Below are positions 47,616 to 57,164 of a stretch of 64,000 bases of DNA, piece after piece. Under the pieces are notes generated by a model, which was not told the DNA's origin, did no database searches, and was given only the letters and a program-made list of their open reading frames with translations. Source of the DNA: Wenyingzhuangia marina (GTDB lineage: Bacteria; Bacteroidota; Bacteroidia; Flavobacteriales; Flavobacteriaceae); the NCBI RefSeq assembly GCF_900130035.1, contig NZ_FQXQ01000001.1, forward strand, positions 806,001 through 870,000. The letters are read 5' to 3'. Position 1 is the stretch's first letter. Every line of letters starts with the position of its first letter. A program made the position numbers and the translations under genes.

Positions 47616-47786
47616 AAATAAAATGTTTTAAATGTTGGATTAAATAAGAAATTCCAACGGTTATTGTGTAACAAAAATGTTGTGTTGTTGTAGGGTTTTT
47701 TGTTAACAATGGACTCAGAATCTACGTTCTGACCTCTTATTTTATATAACATTGAAATGAATTCCAGCGAAGTCTCTAATGTAAAA

Positions 47787-47812
47787 AAAAAGAGGCGATT
47801 AAGCCTCTTTTT
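47787..47812 (-). terminator. Terminator of rpsO
   Basis: AAAAAGAGGC / GCCTCTTTTT with a 6-nt loop, just after the rpsO stop on the minus strand. The 170 bp that remain before pnp must then hold the pnp promoter, although I find no clear TAnnTTTG match there. Confidence 0.85.
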
Positions 47813-47822
47813 ATATCTTGAA

Positions 47823-48092
47823 TTATTTTCTTAATCCTAATTCTGCGATAATTGCACGGTAACGTAAAATATCTGTTTTTACTAAGTAGTCTAATAAAGC
47901 TCTACGTTTACCAACTAACTTTACTAATGAACGTTGAGTGTTGTAGTCTTTTTTGTTAGCTTTTAAGTGACCAGTTAAATGTGCAATTCTGTAAGTGAAT
48001 AATGCAATTTGTCCTTCTGTAGAACCTGTGTCAGTTGCTGACTTTCCGTGTTTTGCGAAAATTTCCGCTTTTTTTTCTGCTGATAAATACAT
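47823..48092 (-). CDS. rpsO: 30S ribosomal protein S15
   Basis: Binds 16S rRNA in the small-subunit platform. 89 residues from ATG 48092, the universal length; the frame upstream to 48125 is not part of the protein. Typical features are the start MYLSAEKKAEIFAKHGKSATDTGSTEGQIALFTYRI, then LVGKRRALLDYLVK. The rpsO-pnp order is common among bacteria. Confidence 0.97.
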   Translation of the reverse strand: MYLSAEKKAEIFAKHGKSATDTGSTEGQIALFTYRIAHLTGHLKANKKDYNTQRSLVKLVGKRRALLDYLVKTDILRYRAIIAELGLRK

Positions 48093-48148
48093 GCTAATAT
48101 TTTTGTAAATGATTATTATGCGCAATTACCTCTTTGATAATTGGTCGG

Positions 48149-48156
48149 CAAATATA
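48149..48156 (-). promoter_or_regulatory. -7 element of rpsO
   Basis: TATATTTG on the minus strand, 56 bp before the rpsO ATG. There is no clear TTG at the expected distance. Confidence 0.5.
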
Positions 48157-48184
48157 CAAATTTTATTTAATAAAACACATTGCA

Positions 48185-49333
48185 TTATTCTTCTTTATAC
48201 TCTTTGTTTAATATCAGTTTTAAAGAGATAAATCCTATGAATCCAGCAATTAAGGATGATAATAGAATAATGAACTTAGCCTTATTAATAATGTCATCAT
48301 TATCAAAAGCAAGAAGGGTAATAAAAATAGACATGGTAAATCCTATTCCACCTAAAAAGCCAACCCCTATAATTGATTTCCAGCTTAAATCATCTGGAAG
48401 TTTACAGAAACCTATGGATACAGCAATAAAAGTTAAAAGAAAAATTCCTAGTGGTTTACCTACAATTAGTCCTAAGGCGATACCAATACTGTAGTTTTGA
48501 GATAGAGTTTCTCCAATATCACTGTTTAATATAATAGCGGTATTGGCCAAAGCGAAAACAGGTAGGATAATAAAAGCTACGGGTTTATGTAAAAAGTGTT
48601 GTAGTTTGTATGAGGCTGAATTCTCTCCTCCATCTCTATATGGAATAGCAAAAGCTAGTAAAACTCCTGTAATAGTTGCGTGTACGCCAGAGTTAAGCAT
48701 AAAATACCACATAGCAATTCCTCCTATGATATAGATGATTAGGTTTTTTATTCGTAATTTATTTAGAATCAATAGGGTTCCAAAAATTCCTAATGCAATA
48801 AGTAAATTTACCCAAAAAATAGTTTTGGTATAAAAGGTGGCGATAATTAATATGGCACCTAAATCATCGATTACAGCTAGAGCAGTTAAAAATATTTTTA
48901 AAGAGGTAGGTACTTTGTTTCCTAAAAGAGATAAAATTCCAAGAGCAAAAGCAATATCTGTAGCCATAGGAATTCCCGCTCCAGATTGGGTGTCTGTACC
49001 AATGTTAAAATACATGAAAATTCCAGCAGGGATAATAATTCCTCCTAAAGCAGCAAAAATGGGTAATAAAGCATCTTTAATGTTAGAAAGCTCACCATGA
49101 TATATTTCTCTCTCTAATTCTAATCCAATTAGCAGGAAGAAAATAGTCATCAATCCATCGTTAATCCAATGTACGATGCTGTGACCAGCAAATTGGGTTT
49201 GCCAGAAAGCATTGTAGTCTATTCCTGAGCTTGAGTTGGCAATTGTTAAAGATAAAATGGTGCAGACAATTAGTATAAGTCCACTTGTTTTTTCACTGTT
49301 AAAAAATTCTTTGTAAAGTTTGGTTATTCTCAT
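48185..49333 (-). CDS. nhaA: Na+/H+ antiporter NhaA
   Basis: Exports Na+ in exchange for H+ in the inner membrane. 382 residues with about 12 hydrophobic helices. Family signatures: an N-terminal amphipathic helix (FFNSEKTSGLILIV), the motif LLIGLELEREI, TDIAFALGIL with the helix-breaking region, and ALAVIDDLGAILIIA, whose two aspartates are the ion-binding pair. Its presence fits a marine or salt-exposed lifestyle. It stands alone; a -7 element is listed upstream. Confidence 0.96.
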   Translation of the reverse strand: MRITKLYKEFFNSEKTSGLILIVCTILSLTIANSSSGIDYNAFWQTQFAGHSIVHWINDGLMTIFFLLIGLELEREIYHGELSNIKDALLPIFAALGGIIIPAGIFMYFNIGTDTQSGAGIPMATDIAFALGILSLLGNKVPTSLKIFLTALAVIDDLGAILIIATFYTKTIFWVNLLIALGIFGTLLILNKLRIKNLIIYIIGGIAMWYFMLNSGVHATITGVLLAFAIPYRDGGENSASYKLQHFLHKPVAFIILPVFALANTAIILNSDIGETLSQNYSIGIALGLIVGKPLGIFLLTFIAVSIGFCKLPDDLSWKSIIGVGFLGGIGFTMSIFITLLAFDNDDIINKAKFIILLSSLIAGFIGFISLKLILNKEYKEE

Positions 49334-49374
49334 TTGATATTCCTTGGGGTACGTTTTTTTATTTTCGAATGGTT

Positions 49375-49382
49375 CAAAAGTA
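49375..49382 (-). promoter_or_regulatory. -7 element upstream of nhaA
   Basis: TACTTTTG on the minus strand, 41 bp before the nhaA ATG. Confidence 0.45.
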
Positions 49383-49476
49383 CTAAAGCAAATACGAGAA
49401 AACTATTTAATTTACTGGTGTTTAGTAAAAATAGGTGTTACTACGGATAATAAAGTGGTGATATTACTAATAAAAA

Positions 49477-50262
49477 TTATTTTAGAATGTTTTTGTGTAG
49501 AATTAATCCACTAGCGGGAGCAATTTCTTTAAGTACCAATTCATCATTCCAATCACTTAATGTTTTTTCAAGAGTTTTTAAATCCATTTTTCCACTTCCT
49601 AATAAAAAGAGACTTCCCATCATCATTCTAATTTGATAATGCATAAATCCAGGCCCTGTAACTTTATATATATAACTTTCTTTTGGGAAAAAATTAGCTG
49701 TGTATAAATTGTTCTTAATAATTTCTGAGCTAAAAACTTCTCGCTCAAAGATAGTTTTTTTGCTAGTTTTTTTGGTGTATTTTTTAAAGTTGTGTTTTCC
49801 TTCAAACAACTTGGCTCCTTGTTGCATTAAATCAATATCTAAAGTGTTTGTTTTTCCTACCATCATAGGAGCAGCAAAAGGATGATTTCTTTCTCCGTGA
49901 GAAAATAAATAATGATATTCTTTAAGTTTCACGGCTCCAATCATATCAAAAGAAGCATTTACTTGTTTTATATTAATGATATTTATATCTCTAGGTAGAT
50001 TTTTATTTAGTTCATTTGTTAGCCATTTAGTATCATAAAATTCTTTAGTAGTTACGTGGCAATAAGCATCATTGGCAGAAACCATGGCATCGGTTCTGCT
50101 TCCTCCAAGGGTTTTAAAATTTTGATGATTAAAAATAAAACGCAAGGTTTTTTCTAAATACTCCTGAACTGTTTTTACGTCTGGTTGTTTTTGCCAACCA
50201 TGGAATCTAAATCCTAAGTATTGTAGTTGAATTAAATAATAATAGTCATCTATATACTTCAA
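49477..50262 (-). CDS. TruA-like tRNA pseudouridine synthase, diverged
   Basis: 261 residues of the TruA family. The catalytic aspartate is kept in the motif GGSRTDAMVSAND (canonical GRTDAGVHA). Elements such as YLGFRFHGWQKQP near the start and FMHYQIRMMMGSL near the end fit the fold. It is less conserved than canonical TruA, and the target position may differ. The start codon is TTG (50262-50260), overlapping the TGA of the upstream gene, so translation is probably coupled. Frame and motif both support this start; no ATG is available nearby. Confidence 0.85.
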   Translation of the reverse strand: MKYIDDYYYLIQLQYLGFRFHGWQKQPDVKTVQEYLEKTLRFIFNHQNFKTLGGSRTDAMVSANDAYCHVTTKEFYDTKWLTNELNKNLPRDINIINIKQVNASFDMIGAVKLKEYHYLFSHGERNHPFAAPMMVGKTNTLDIDLMQQGAKLFEGKHNFKKYTKKTSKKTIFEREVFSSEIIKNNLYTANFFPKESYIYKVTGPGFMHYQIRMMMGSLFLLGSGKMDLKTLEKTLSDWNDELVLKEIAPASGLILHKNILK

Positions 50263-51806
50263 TGTCTAGCTTTTAATATTTTTTGTTTTACAATGTCTTC
50301 AACAGGAACACCTTTGATGTTGGATTCTAACCACGATAAAATATCTAGGTATAAGAATGAACGTTTTTCATAAGGATGATCTTCGTAAACTTTTAGTTCT
50401 TCGTATAATTCTTTAAAAGCTTTTCTTAATTCATGTGGATATAAGTTGCTTAAGTTTCTTAAGAATTTAATCATCTTTCTTTGTACCTCATATAAGTTGT
50501 TCATTTTTAATAAGAACTTATAGGTAGATTTGATTAATTCCTCAATGTATTCATCATCTCCAGATTCGTAGTGAGCAACTAAGTTTAATACGCGTGTGTA
50601 ACAAAGTAAGTCTTCACGCATTTTTAAATCTTTGTTCTTAATAATTTTGTTCAAATAGAAAATACAATGCTCGTAATCTCCTGCACCAAAATACATACAG
50701 GCTATTTTGTAATAAAATAACATGACATGATGCGCATCTATTTTTTTATCCGTTTTGTTTAATTCAATCAAAACATCTTTTACAAATTCAGTTCCTTTGT
50801 TAAAATCACCTGTTAAATAAAAGGAGTTGATTTTGTGTTGATATAAGTATAAAAAACAAAGGTTTTGCGTGTTTTCCGATGAGAATATTTTTTCCTCGTT
50901 GATCTCTTTGGTTAATTCGTCTAGAATTTCTTTAAACTTGTCTTTCTTTTGCAAGTAAAATAAAGATTCTAATAAGTAATTTACCGCCTTTAAATAAAAT
51001 ACAGGATGCAATTTTTTCATGTCGGGTAAATCATGAAAAAGTTGTACTAGTTTTTGAGAGTTTCTATAACACGATAAAAAATCTTGGGTAATAAATCCTT
51101 GCCATAAATTGGCTTGATACAAATACATTTTACTAGTAAACCCTAGATCGGAAAATTTATATTTAGGAATTCTATCTGCATAATATTGTTCTACGGTTTG
51201 AGTGTCTTTGTCATTTCTAGCATATCCATGCTTTAAAAACCAGCTATATAGTTGTAAAGAAAGGTTAGATAATTTACTAGTGACCATATTTTTTTGATTG
51301 ATGTTTTTTGCTTCAATCGCCAAAGTATCTGCACGGTCACTCATACTACGAGTAATGTATTGAGACTCGATTACTTTTTCTAGTTCAATAATTTCATAGG
51401 CTAAATTGTATTGTTCTTTTACAACAGCCACGCTTTTAGTTTTGTCTAACAAACGTAAACTTTGTTTGTATAAACCTTTGGTGTATAAAATAGTTGCAAA
51501 ATCTATTTGTTCTCTAATTTGTGTAATGCTATTCTGGTGAATAGGGCTTAATCTTAAACTAATTAAAATTTGTCTGTATAAATGTGCTTTGGTGTTAGAT
51601 ATCTGTTGTTTTTTTATTCCAGTTCGGGCTAGAATTAATTTTTCATCATAAACATTTAGTTTGTCCATTAGAACAAATAGTGCCATAAAATTAGATTGGG
51701 TATTTCCTTCTAATCTACCAGCATATAACTTAAATTGTCTTTTTTCAGATTTGCTTAAGGATTTAATTAGCGAAAATAAAGGGTCTTTTTTTTTTTCTTT
51801 TTTCAT
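50259..51806 (-). CDS. Conserved Bacteroidota protein of unknown function, helical-repeat-like
   Basis: 515 residues without signal peptide or membrane segment, so cytoplasmic. The start is basic (MKKEKKKDPLFSLIKSLSKSEKRQFKLY). The rest is mostly alpha-helical with a loose repeat pattern like TPR solenoids, for example YYKIACMYFGAGDYEHCIFYLNKII. I recognise no motif of a known enzyme. It overlaps the TruA-like gene by 4 bp and is co-translated with it. Two minus-strand TATTTTTG elements lie about 25-45 bp upstream. Confidence 0.75.
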   Translation of the reverse strand: MKKEKKKDPLFSLIKSLSKSEKRQFKLYAGRLEGNTQSNFMALFVLMDKLNVYDEKLILARTGIKKQQISNTKAHLYRQILISLRLSPIHQNSITQIREQIDFATILYTKGLYKQSLRLLDKTKSVAVVKEQYNLAYEIIELEKVIESQYITRSMSDRADTLAIEAKNINQKNMVTSKLSNLSLQLYSWFLKHGYARNDKDTQTVEQYYADRIPKYKFSDLGFTSKMYLYQANLWQGFITQDFLSCYRNSQKLVQLFHDLPDMKKLHPVFYLKAVNYLLESLFYLQKKDKFKEILDELTKEINEEKIFSSENTQNLCFLYLYQHKINSFYLTGDFNKGTEFVKDVLIELNKTDKKIDAHHVMLFYYKIACMYFGAGDYEHCIFYLNKIIKNKDLKMREDLLCYTRVLNLVAHYESGDDEYIEELIKSTYKFLLKMNNLYEVQRKMIKFLRNLSNLYPHELRKAFKELYEELKVYEDHPYEKRSFLYLDILSWLESNIKGVPVEDIVKQKILKARH

Positions 51807-51832
51807 GGTGGTGTTTACCGTGTTTAATACTT

Positions 51833-51848
51833 CAAAAATACAAAAATA
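51833..51848 (-). promoter_or_regulatory. Tandem -7-like elements upstream of the unknown gene at 50259-51806
   Basis: Two adjacent copies of TATTTTTG on the minus strand (51840-51833 and 51848-51841). One may serve as the promoter. No -33 element is clear. Confidence 0.4.
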
Positions 51849-51961
51849 TTCAGATTTTTAATGTTGGGTGTCGTAAACTTATAAACGATATTCCCTTGTA
51901 ATTGTTGAGGTTTGTGGTTTATTGCGTGTTTTGGCTAAGGGAAAGGTAATTTAATAAGGGT

Positions 51962-51991
51962 TTTGCCCGCTTTACTAGAACCTTATTTTTG
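51962..51991 (+). promoter_or_regulatory. Bacteroidota-type promoter of leuA
   Basis: TTTG at 51962-51965 and TATTTTTG at 51984-51991 with 18 bp between, the same spacing as the gpmI promoter. It ends 28 bp before the ATG at 52020 and lies inside a longer open frame (51963), showing that the longer start is wrong. Confidence 0.75.
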
Positions 51992-52019
51992 TTTGCTTAA
52001 AGTAAAAAAGATAACTAAA

Positions 52020-53183
52020 ATGGCTAAGGATCACGTACAGATTTTTGATACTACTCTTAGAGATGGGGAGCAAGTTCCAGGATGTAAACTAAACACAGAG
52101 CAAAAATTAATAATTGCAGAGCGTTTAGATTTATTAGGGGTAGATATCATTGAGGCAGGTTTTCCAGTTTCAAGTCCAGGAGACTTTAAATCTGTGGATG
52201 CGATTGCTAGATTGGTAAAAAATGCAACGGTCTGTGGATTGACTCGTTCTGTAGAAAATGATATCAAAGTTGCTGCAGAAGCTTTAAAACATGCCGTTAA
52301 ACCAAGAATTCATACAGGTATTGGTACTTCTGATTCTCATATCAAATTCAAGTTCAATTCTAACAGAGATGCTATTATTGAAAGAGCAGTTGCAGCAGTT
52401 AAGTTTGCTAAAACTTTTGTAGAAGATGTTGAGTTTTATGCAGAAGATGCAGGACGTACTGATAATGAGTATTTAGCAAGAGTTTGCGAGGCAGTTATTA
52501 AAGCTGGAGCAACGGTGTTAAATATTCCAGATACTACTGGTTATTGTTTGCCACATGAATACGGAGCCAAAATTAAATATTTAAAAGAAAACGTTAAGGG
52601 AATTGAAAAGGCAGTATTGTCTTGTCACTGTCATAACGATTTAGGTTTGGCTACTGCAAATTCAATTGAAGGTGCAATTAATGGAGCTCGTCAAATAGAG
52701 TGTACTATTAATGGTATTGGAGAAAGAGCAGGAAATACATCATTAGAGGAAGTGGTGATGATTATGAAACAACATCCAGATTTAAATTTAGATACAGGTG
52801 TAAATACAAAATTATTATACAGTACTTCTCAAATGGTACAAGAACATATGGGAATGTTTGTGCAAGCAAACAAAGCTGTGGTAGGTTCTAATGCTTTTGC
52901 TCACTCATCAGGTATTCACCAAGATGGAGTGATTAAGAATAGAGAAACATATGAAATTATGGATCCTGCAGATGTTGGTGTTACAGAATCTGCTATTGTG
53001 TTAACAGCGCGTAGTGGTAGAGCTGCTTTGGCATACAGAGCTAAAAATGTTGGTTACGAATTAACTAAGTTAGAACTTGATGCTGTATATCCTAAGTTTT
53101 TAGATTATGCAGATACTAAAAAAGAAGTAGTTGATGAAGATATCCATATTTTAATGGAGCAAAATCAAATAAAATTAAACTAA
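52020..53183 (+). CDS. leuA: 2-isopropylmalate synthase, short form without regulatory domain
   Basis: Condenses acetyl-CoA and 2-oxoisovalerate, the first step of leucine synthesis. 387 residues from ATG 52020. The TIM barrel has the motif [13 protein letters not shown] and the metal-ligand region [16 protein letters not shown]. The C-terminal leucine-sensing domain of long LeuA enzymes (over 500 residues) is missing, so allosteric feedback is not expected. Other leu genes are not adjacent. A relative such as homocitrate or citramalate synthase cannot be wholly excluded. Confidence 0.85.
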   Translation: MAKDHVQIFDTTLRDGEQVPGCKLNTEQKLIIAERLDLLGVDIIEAGFPVSSPGDFKSVDAIARLVKNATVCGLTRSVENDIKVAAEALKHAVKPRIHTGIGTSDSHIKFKFNSNRDAIIERAVAAVKFAKTFVEDVEFYAEDAGRTDNEYLARVCEAVIKAGATVLNIPDTTGYCLPHEYGAKIKYLKENVKGIEKAVLSCHCHNDLGLATANSIEGAINGARQIECTINGIGERAGNTSLEEVVMIMKQHPDLNLDTGVNTKLLYSTSQMVQEHMGMFVQANKAVVGSNAFAHSSGIHQDGVIKNRETYEIMDPADVGVTESAIVLTARSGRAALAYRAKNVGYELTKLELDAVYPKFLDYADTKKEVVDEDIHILMEQNQIKLN

Positions 53184-53200
53184 TTGTTTGTTAGTGATGT

Positions 53201-53230
53201 AAAAAGGTCTCATTTTTGAGACCTTTTTTT
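53201..53230 (+). terminator. Terminator of leuA
   Basis: GGTCTCA / TGAGACC with a 4-nt loop, flanked by five A and seven T, 18 bp after the leuA stop. Confidence 0.9.
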
Positions 53231-53268
53231 GTGGGCTTATAAATCCATAAAAAGTCATTTATTCCTAC

Positions 53269-53276
53269 TATCTTTG
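53269..53276 (+). promoter_or_regulatory. -7 element of tatA
   Basis: TATCTTTG, 20 bp before the tatA ATG at 53297. No TTG occurs at the expected spacing. Confidence 0.5.
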
Positions 53277-53296
53277 TAACATAAAATTTGAACTAT

Positions 53297-53569
53297 ATGT
53301 TTTTATTTATTGGAGGACCAGAAGTTTTTATCATTTTACTACTTGTAGTGATGCTTTTTGGCGCAGATAAAATTCCTGAAATAGCTAGAGGATTGGCTAA
53401 AGGAATCAATCAGGTTAAGAGTGCTACTAATGATATTAAAAGAGAAATTAATACTTCAGCAGCTAAAAACGGATTGGATTTAGATGTAACCAAAGATGTA
53501 AAAGATGCAGTAGATGATGTAAAATCTAGTATTGATGACTTTACAGGGCCTATAAAACGAATGAAATAA
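53297..53569 (+). CDS. tatA: Twin-arginine translocase subunit TatA/TatE family
   Basis: 90 residues from ATG 53297; a TTG three codons upstream is less likely. One N-terminal membrane helix (about 3-20, FLFIGGPEVFIILLLVVMLFG), the FGADKIPEIARGLAKGI hinge and amphipathic helix, and a charged tail. TatA forms the export pore for folded proteins. No tatC is in the window. The stop overlaps the next start (TAATG). Confidence 0.92.
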   Translation: MFLFIGGPEVFIILLLVVMLFGADKIPEIARGLAKGINQVKSATNDIKREINTSAAKNGLDLDVTKDVKDAVDDVKSSIDDFTGPIKRMK

Positions 53570-54147
53570 TGAGTTTTATAGACGCTATTATTCATGCTGA
53601 TGAACAATTACTGATATACCTAAATAATTTTGGTAGTGAGCCTTATGATGTTTTCTGGTTGCAAATTACTAAACCATTAAATTGGTTACCTCTTTTTCTT
53701 TTTTGGCTTTTTTTATTAATTAAAAAATTCACTTGGAAACAAGGGATGTTTTTGTTCTTGTTTATTTGCATTATGGCTGGTTTGTCTGATGTTTTGGTAA
53801 ATATTATCAAACATTCTTTTCAAAGACCAAGACCTTGTTGGCAAGTGGGAGTGATGGAACAAATTAGAAGTTTAAAATGTTCTAAAAGTTATAGCTTCGT
53901 GTCTGGACATGCAACAACTTCTATGGCTGTAACTACCTTTATTTATTTGCTGTTTAAAGATAAATTTAAATGGACTGTTCTATTTTACATTTATCCATTA
54001 TTGTTTGCTTATAGTAGAATATACATGGGGAAACATTATCCTGCTGATATTTTATGTGGATATACTTTAGGGGTTATAGAAGCTATTTTATATTTAAAAC
54101 TAGCCAAATATTTAATGAATAAATGGTTTGATAAAAACCTATTATAA
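53569..54147 (+). CDS. PAP2-family membrane phosphatase
   Basis: 192 residues with about five hydrophobic helices. The three phosphatase motifs are clear: KHSFQRPRP (motif 1), SFVSGHATTS (motif 2, PSGH-like) and YSRIYMGKHYPADI (motif 3). The likely substrates are lipid phosphates such as undecaprenyl pyrophosphate or phosphatidic acid; the exact one is not evident. It is co-transcribed with tatA and followed by a terminator. Confidence 0.9.
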   Translation: MSFIDAIIHADEQLLIYLNNFGSEPYDVFWLQITKPLNWLPLFLFWLFLLIKKFTWKQGMFLFLFICIMAGLSDVLVNIIKHSFQRPRPCWQVGVMEQIRSLKCSKSYSFVSGHATTSMAVTTFIYLLFKDKFKWTVLFYIYPLLFAYSRIYMGKHYPADILCGYTLGVIEAILYLKLAKYLMNKWFDKNLL

Positions 54148-54148
54148 T

Positions 54149-54178
54149 AAAAAAGGGAAGCTAAAAGCTTCCCTTTTT
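54149..54178 (+). terminator. Terminator after tatA-PAP2
   Basis: GGGAAGCT / AGCTTCCC with a 3-nt loop, flanked by six A and five T. Confidence 0.88.
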
Positions 54179-54249
54179 GTTTTGTTATAAGTTATTGACT
54201 ACTAATGTGGTTTATAAATATTTAGACCATCTAGCGTAGTTAAGATGTA

Positions 54250-54675
54250 TTATTTTTTAGGAAAATAATTAATCTTAGTTTCAACAGTGGCAAACTGACG
54301 GAACATCTCCATCACACCACAATAAGTATCTACAGATAAAGTTACTGCCTTTTCTATTTTTTTCTCATTTAAGTTATCACCATAAAAGTTAAAGTTTACC
54401 CACACTTTATGGTAAAATTTAGGGTGTTCTTCTGTCAATTCAGCTTCTACATCAATATCAAAAGTATCTACTTCAATACGCATTTTTTTTATCAAAGAAG
54501 CAATGTCAATTCCTGAACAACCTGCTAAAGCTGATAACATTAGTGCTTTAGGCCTTAATCCCTTTCCTTGTCCACCTACTTCTTCAGAACCATCAATAGG
54601 AACCATTCCTCCAGGTCCTTCAGATTCAAAATGTACGCCTTCTTTCCAGTTTAAAGATATTTTTTGTGTTGCCAT
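54250..54675 (-). CDS. OsmC-family peroxiredoxin-like protein
   Basis: 141 residues of the OsmC/Ohr fold, which reduces organic hydroperoxides with two cysteines. These appear as ALAGCSGIDIASLIKK and DTYCGVMEMFR. The N-terminal strands match the family (SLNWKEGVHFESEGPGGM). Substrate and reductant are unknown; it is closer to YhfA-type members than to Ohr. It is divergent from rarA. A minus-strand TATTTTTG lies at 54704-54697, 21 bp upstream. Confidence 0.9.
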   Translation of the reverse strand: MATQKISLNWKEGVHFESEGPGGMVPIDGSEEVGGQGKGLRPKALMLSALAGCSGIDIASLIKKMRIEVDTFDIDVEAELTEEHPKFYHKVWVNFNFYGDNLNEKKIEKAVTLSVDTYCGVMEMFRQFATVETKINYFPKK

Positions 54676-54696
54676 GTTTCCGTATTTTTATATAAT

Positions 54697-54704
54697 CAAA
54701 AATA
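54697..54704 (-). promoter_or_regulatory. -7 element of the OsmC-family gene
   Basis: TATTTTTG on the minus strand, 21 bp before the ATG at 54675. No -33 element at the expected spacing. Confidence 0.45.
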
Positions 54705-54754
54705 AGCAAAGTAATTCAATTCATCATTTACTTTACAACTCGTATATTTACTTT

Positions 54755-56032
54755 ATGAATCAACCTTTAGCAGAACGAATTCGTCCTAAAACATTAGAAG
54801 ATTATATCAGTCAGCAACACCTTGTTGGAAAAACTGGTGTGTTGACCAATCATATTAATAAGGGAATGATCCCTTCTTTAATTTTGTGGGGACCTCCGGG
54901 TATTGGTAAAACTACCTTGGCGAATATTATTGCGGAAACTTCTAAACGACCATTTTTTACTTTAAGTGCTATTAATGCTGGAGTAAAAGATGTAAGAGAG
55001 GTAATTGATAAAGCCAAGCAAAGTGGAGGTTTGTTTACTACCAAAAATCCTATTTTGTTTATTGATGAGATTCATAGATTTAGCAAATCTCAGCAAGATT
55101 CTTTGTTGGGAGCGGTAGAAAAAGGTTGGGTAACGTTGATTGGAGCTACTACAGAAAATCCAAGTTTTGAAGTAATTCCGGCTTTATTGTCTCGATGTCA
55201 GGTTTATATTTTAAATCCTTTTGATAAAGGAGATATGGAAGCGTTGTTGCAACGCGCTATGAAAGAAGATGATATTATTGCTAAGAAAAAAGTAGTATTA
55301 AAAGAAATTGATGCTTTGTTACAAGTTTCTAGTGGTGATGCTAGGAAATTGTTGAATGTTTTTGAATTGATTGTAGCTTCGGAAGAAGAAGGAGTTGTGA
55401 TTACCAATGATTTGGTTTTAGAAAAAGTTCAACGAAATGTGGTGAGATACGATAAAACTGGTGAACAACATTATGATATTATTTCAGCTTTTATAAAATC
55501 TATTAGAGGATCTGATCCTAATGGAGCCGTGTATTGGTTAGCAAGAATGGTTGAGGGTGGAGAGGATGTAAAGTTTATTGCTCGTAGAATGTTAATTTCA
55601 GCATCAGAAGATATTGGAAATGCCAATCCAACAGCTTTAATCATGGCTACTAATACTTTTCAGGCAGTCACAACTATTGGATATCCTGAAGCTAGAATTC
55701 TGTTGAGTCAGTGTGCTATTTATTTGGCTAACTCAGCCAAAAGCAACACAAGTTACGAAGCCATTAATAAAGCCATTCAGGTGGTAAAACAAACGGGAGA
55801 TTTATCCGTTCCTTTGCATTTAAGAAATGCTCCTACAAAATTAATGAAGGATTTAAATTATGGAAAGGAATATAAATATGCGCATGCTTATCCTGGGAAT
55901 TTTATAGAGCAAGAATTTTTACCAGATGAAATTTCAGGAATGTCTTTTTATGAGCCTGGAGTGAATGCTCGTGAGAATGAGTTTAGAAAAGTAATGAAAG
56001 ATAGGTGGGGAGATAAATATGAAAAAAAGTAG
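54755..56032 (+). CDS. rarA: Replication-associated recombination protein RarA (MgsA)
   Basis: AAA+ ATPase acting at stalled forks, related to clamp loaders. 425 residues from ATG 54755; the frame upstream to 54503 runs antisense into the osmC gene and is rejected. Features: [25 protein letters not shown], Walker [12 protein letters not shown], Walker [10 protein letters not shown], sensor 1 [11 protein letters not shown], and the C-terminal MgsA domain ([28 protein letters not shown]). The glycosyltransferase gene starts 3 bp later. Confidence 0.96.
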   Translation: MNQPLAERIRPKTLEDYISQQHLVGKTGVLTNHINKGMIPSLILWGPPGIGKTTLANIIAETSKRPFFTLSAINAGVKDVREVIDKAKQSGGLFTTKNPILFIDEIHRFSKSQQDSLLGAVEKGWVTLIGATTENPSFEVIPALLSRCQVYILNPFDKGDMEALLQRAMKEDDIIAKKKVVLKEIDALLQVSSGDARKLLNVFELIVASEEEGVVITNDLVLEKVQRNVVRYDKTGEQHYDIISAFIKSIRGSDPNGAVYWLARMVEGGEDVKFIARRMLISASEDIGNANPTALIMATNTFQAVTTIGYPEARILLSQCAIYLANSAKSNTSYEAINKAIQVVKQTGDLSVPLHLRNAPTKLMKDLNYGKEYKYAHAYPGNFIEQEFLPDEISGMSFYEPGVNARENEFRKVMKDRWGDKYEKK

Positions 56033-56035
56033 GTG

Positions 56036-57160
56036 ATGGAAACTAGTATAAAAGTTACGTACTTAACCTCTAGTCATTGTGTCAATGATGATAGAATTTA
56101 TTATCATATTAAAGAAACTTTAGAGCAGAAAGGATGTCAAGTGAGCATTTGCTCTTCTTACGGAGTTCCTGAACATAAAATAGAGAACGGATATACTGTT
56201 GATGGGGTCAAACTATCAAAAAAAGATAAAATTAATTGGTTTTATCAACAATTACTTTTGTTAAAACCAGAAGTAATTATTTGTGCGGAACCTTTGCCTA
56301 TTTTAGCTACTAAAAAATATAAGAAAATACATTCTTGTAAAATTATTTATGATGTAACGGAATGGTATCCATCAAAAAAGAATCTAATAAACCTCTCCTT
56401 TGTAAACAAAGTCAGAAGGGGGATGGTTTTGTTTGTTTTTAATTTATATGCAACTTATTTTGTAGATGGTTTTACTATTGGAGAATATTATAAAAAACGA
56501 TTATATGATTTTTTTTATCCCTTAAAACCAAAAGAAATCATTTCCTATTACCCTAAGAAAAAATATGTGACTTTAGAACCTAGAGAGCTAACAAAAGGAA
56601 TTTTTAAGTTAGGTTACTCGGGTAGGTTTAGTCAAGAGAAAGGATTAGAAAGGGTTTTTAAAGTAGTAGATTATATAAGAATAAAGAATCCTTCAGTAAA
56701 AATTATATTGGTACTTGTTGGAAAGACTTACGATAAAAAAGATGATTTTTTTTTTAAGGATTTACAAGAAAAATATTCTGAGTTATCAATAGAAATATAC
56801 GATATGGTTCCTTTTGAAAATTTTAGCACGGCTATTTCTGTTTTTGATGTAGCTTTAGATTTAAGAGATAATGATTTTGAAAACACTAGGTGTTTACCCA
56901 TAAAAGTTTTTCATTACAATGCATGTGGAATACCAGTGGTTTATAGCAATTTAAAAGCGATTACTAAAGGCTATGTTCAGTCAGATTTTTGTATGTTATT
57001 ATCTCCTGATGATATAGAAGGAATAAGTGTTCATCTTCAAAAGTTTATCAATCATTCAGAATTTTACAAACAGGTTTCAAAAGATGCGGTAAAAGAAATT
57101 GAAGAAGGCTATTTGTGGGAACATATAGAAGAAAAAATATTTGATTTTATCAAAAAGTAA
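56036..57160 (+). CDS. Glycosyltransferase, GT4-like
   Basis: 374 residues from ATG 56036, 3 bp after rarA stops. The N-terminal Rossmann fold is short. The C-terminal half has the GT4-like motifs LGYSGRFSQEKGLERVFKVV and LPIKVFHYNACGIPVVYSN, where the E of the canonical EX7E is partly replaced. It probably adds a sugar to a surface polysaccharide. Donor and acceptor are not evident. It is the first of four genes for envelope polysaccharide. Confidence 0.8.
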   Translation: METSIKVTYLTSSHCVNDDRIYYHIKETLEQKGCQVSICSSYGVPEHKIENGYTVDGVKLSKKDKINWFYQQLLLLKPEVIICAEPLPILATKKYKKIHSCKIIYDVTEWYPSKKNLINLSFVNKVRRGMVLFVFNLYATYFVDGFTIGEYYKKRLYDFFYPLKPKEIISYYPKKKYVTLEPRELTKGIFKLGYSGRFSQEKGLERVFKVVDYIRIKNPSVKIILVLVGKTYDKKDDFFFKDLQEKYSELSIEIYDMVPFENFSTAISVFDVALDLRDNDFENTRCLPIKVFHYNACGIPVVYSNLKAITKGYVQSDFCMLLSPDDIEGISVHLQKFINHSEFYKQVSKDAVKEIEEGYLWEHIEEKIFDFIKK

Positions 57161-57164
57161 ATGT

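Noticed and set aside
54503-54754. Longer start of rarA
   Set aside because: The extension runs antisense through the osmC gene. The ATG at 54755 matches the family start [11 protein letters not shown].
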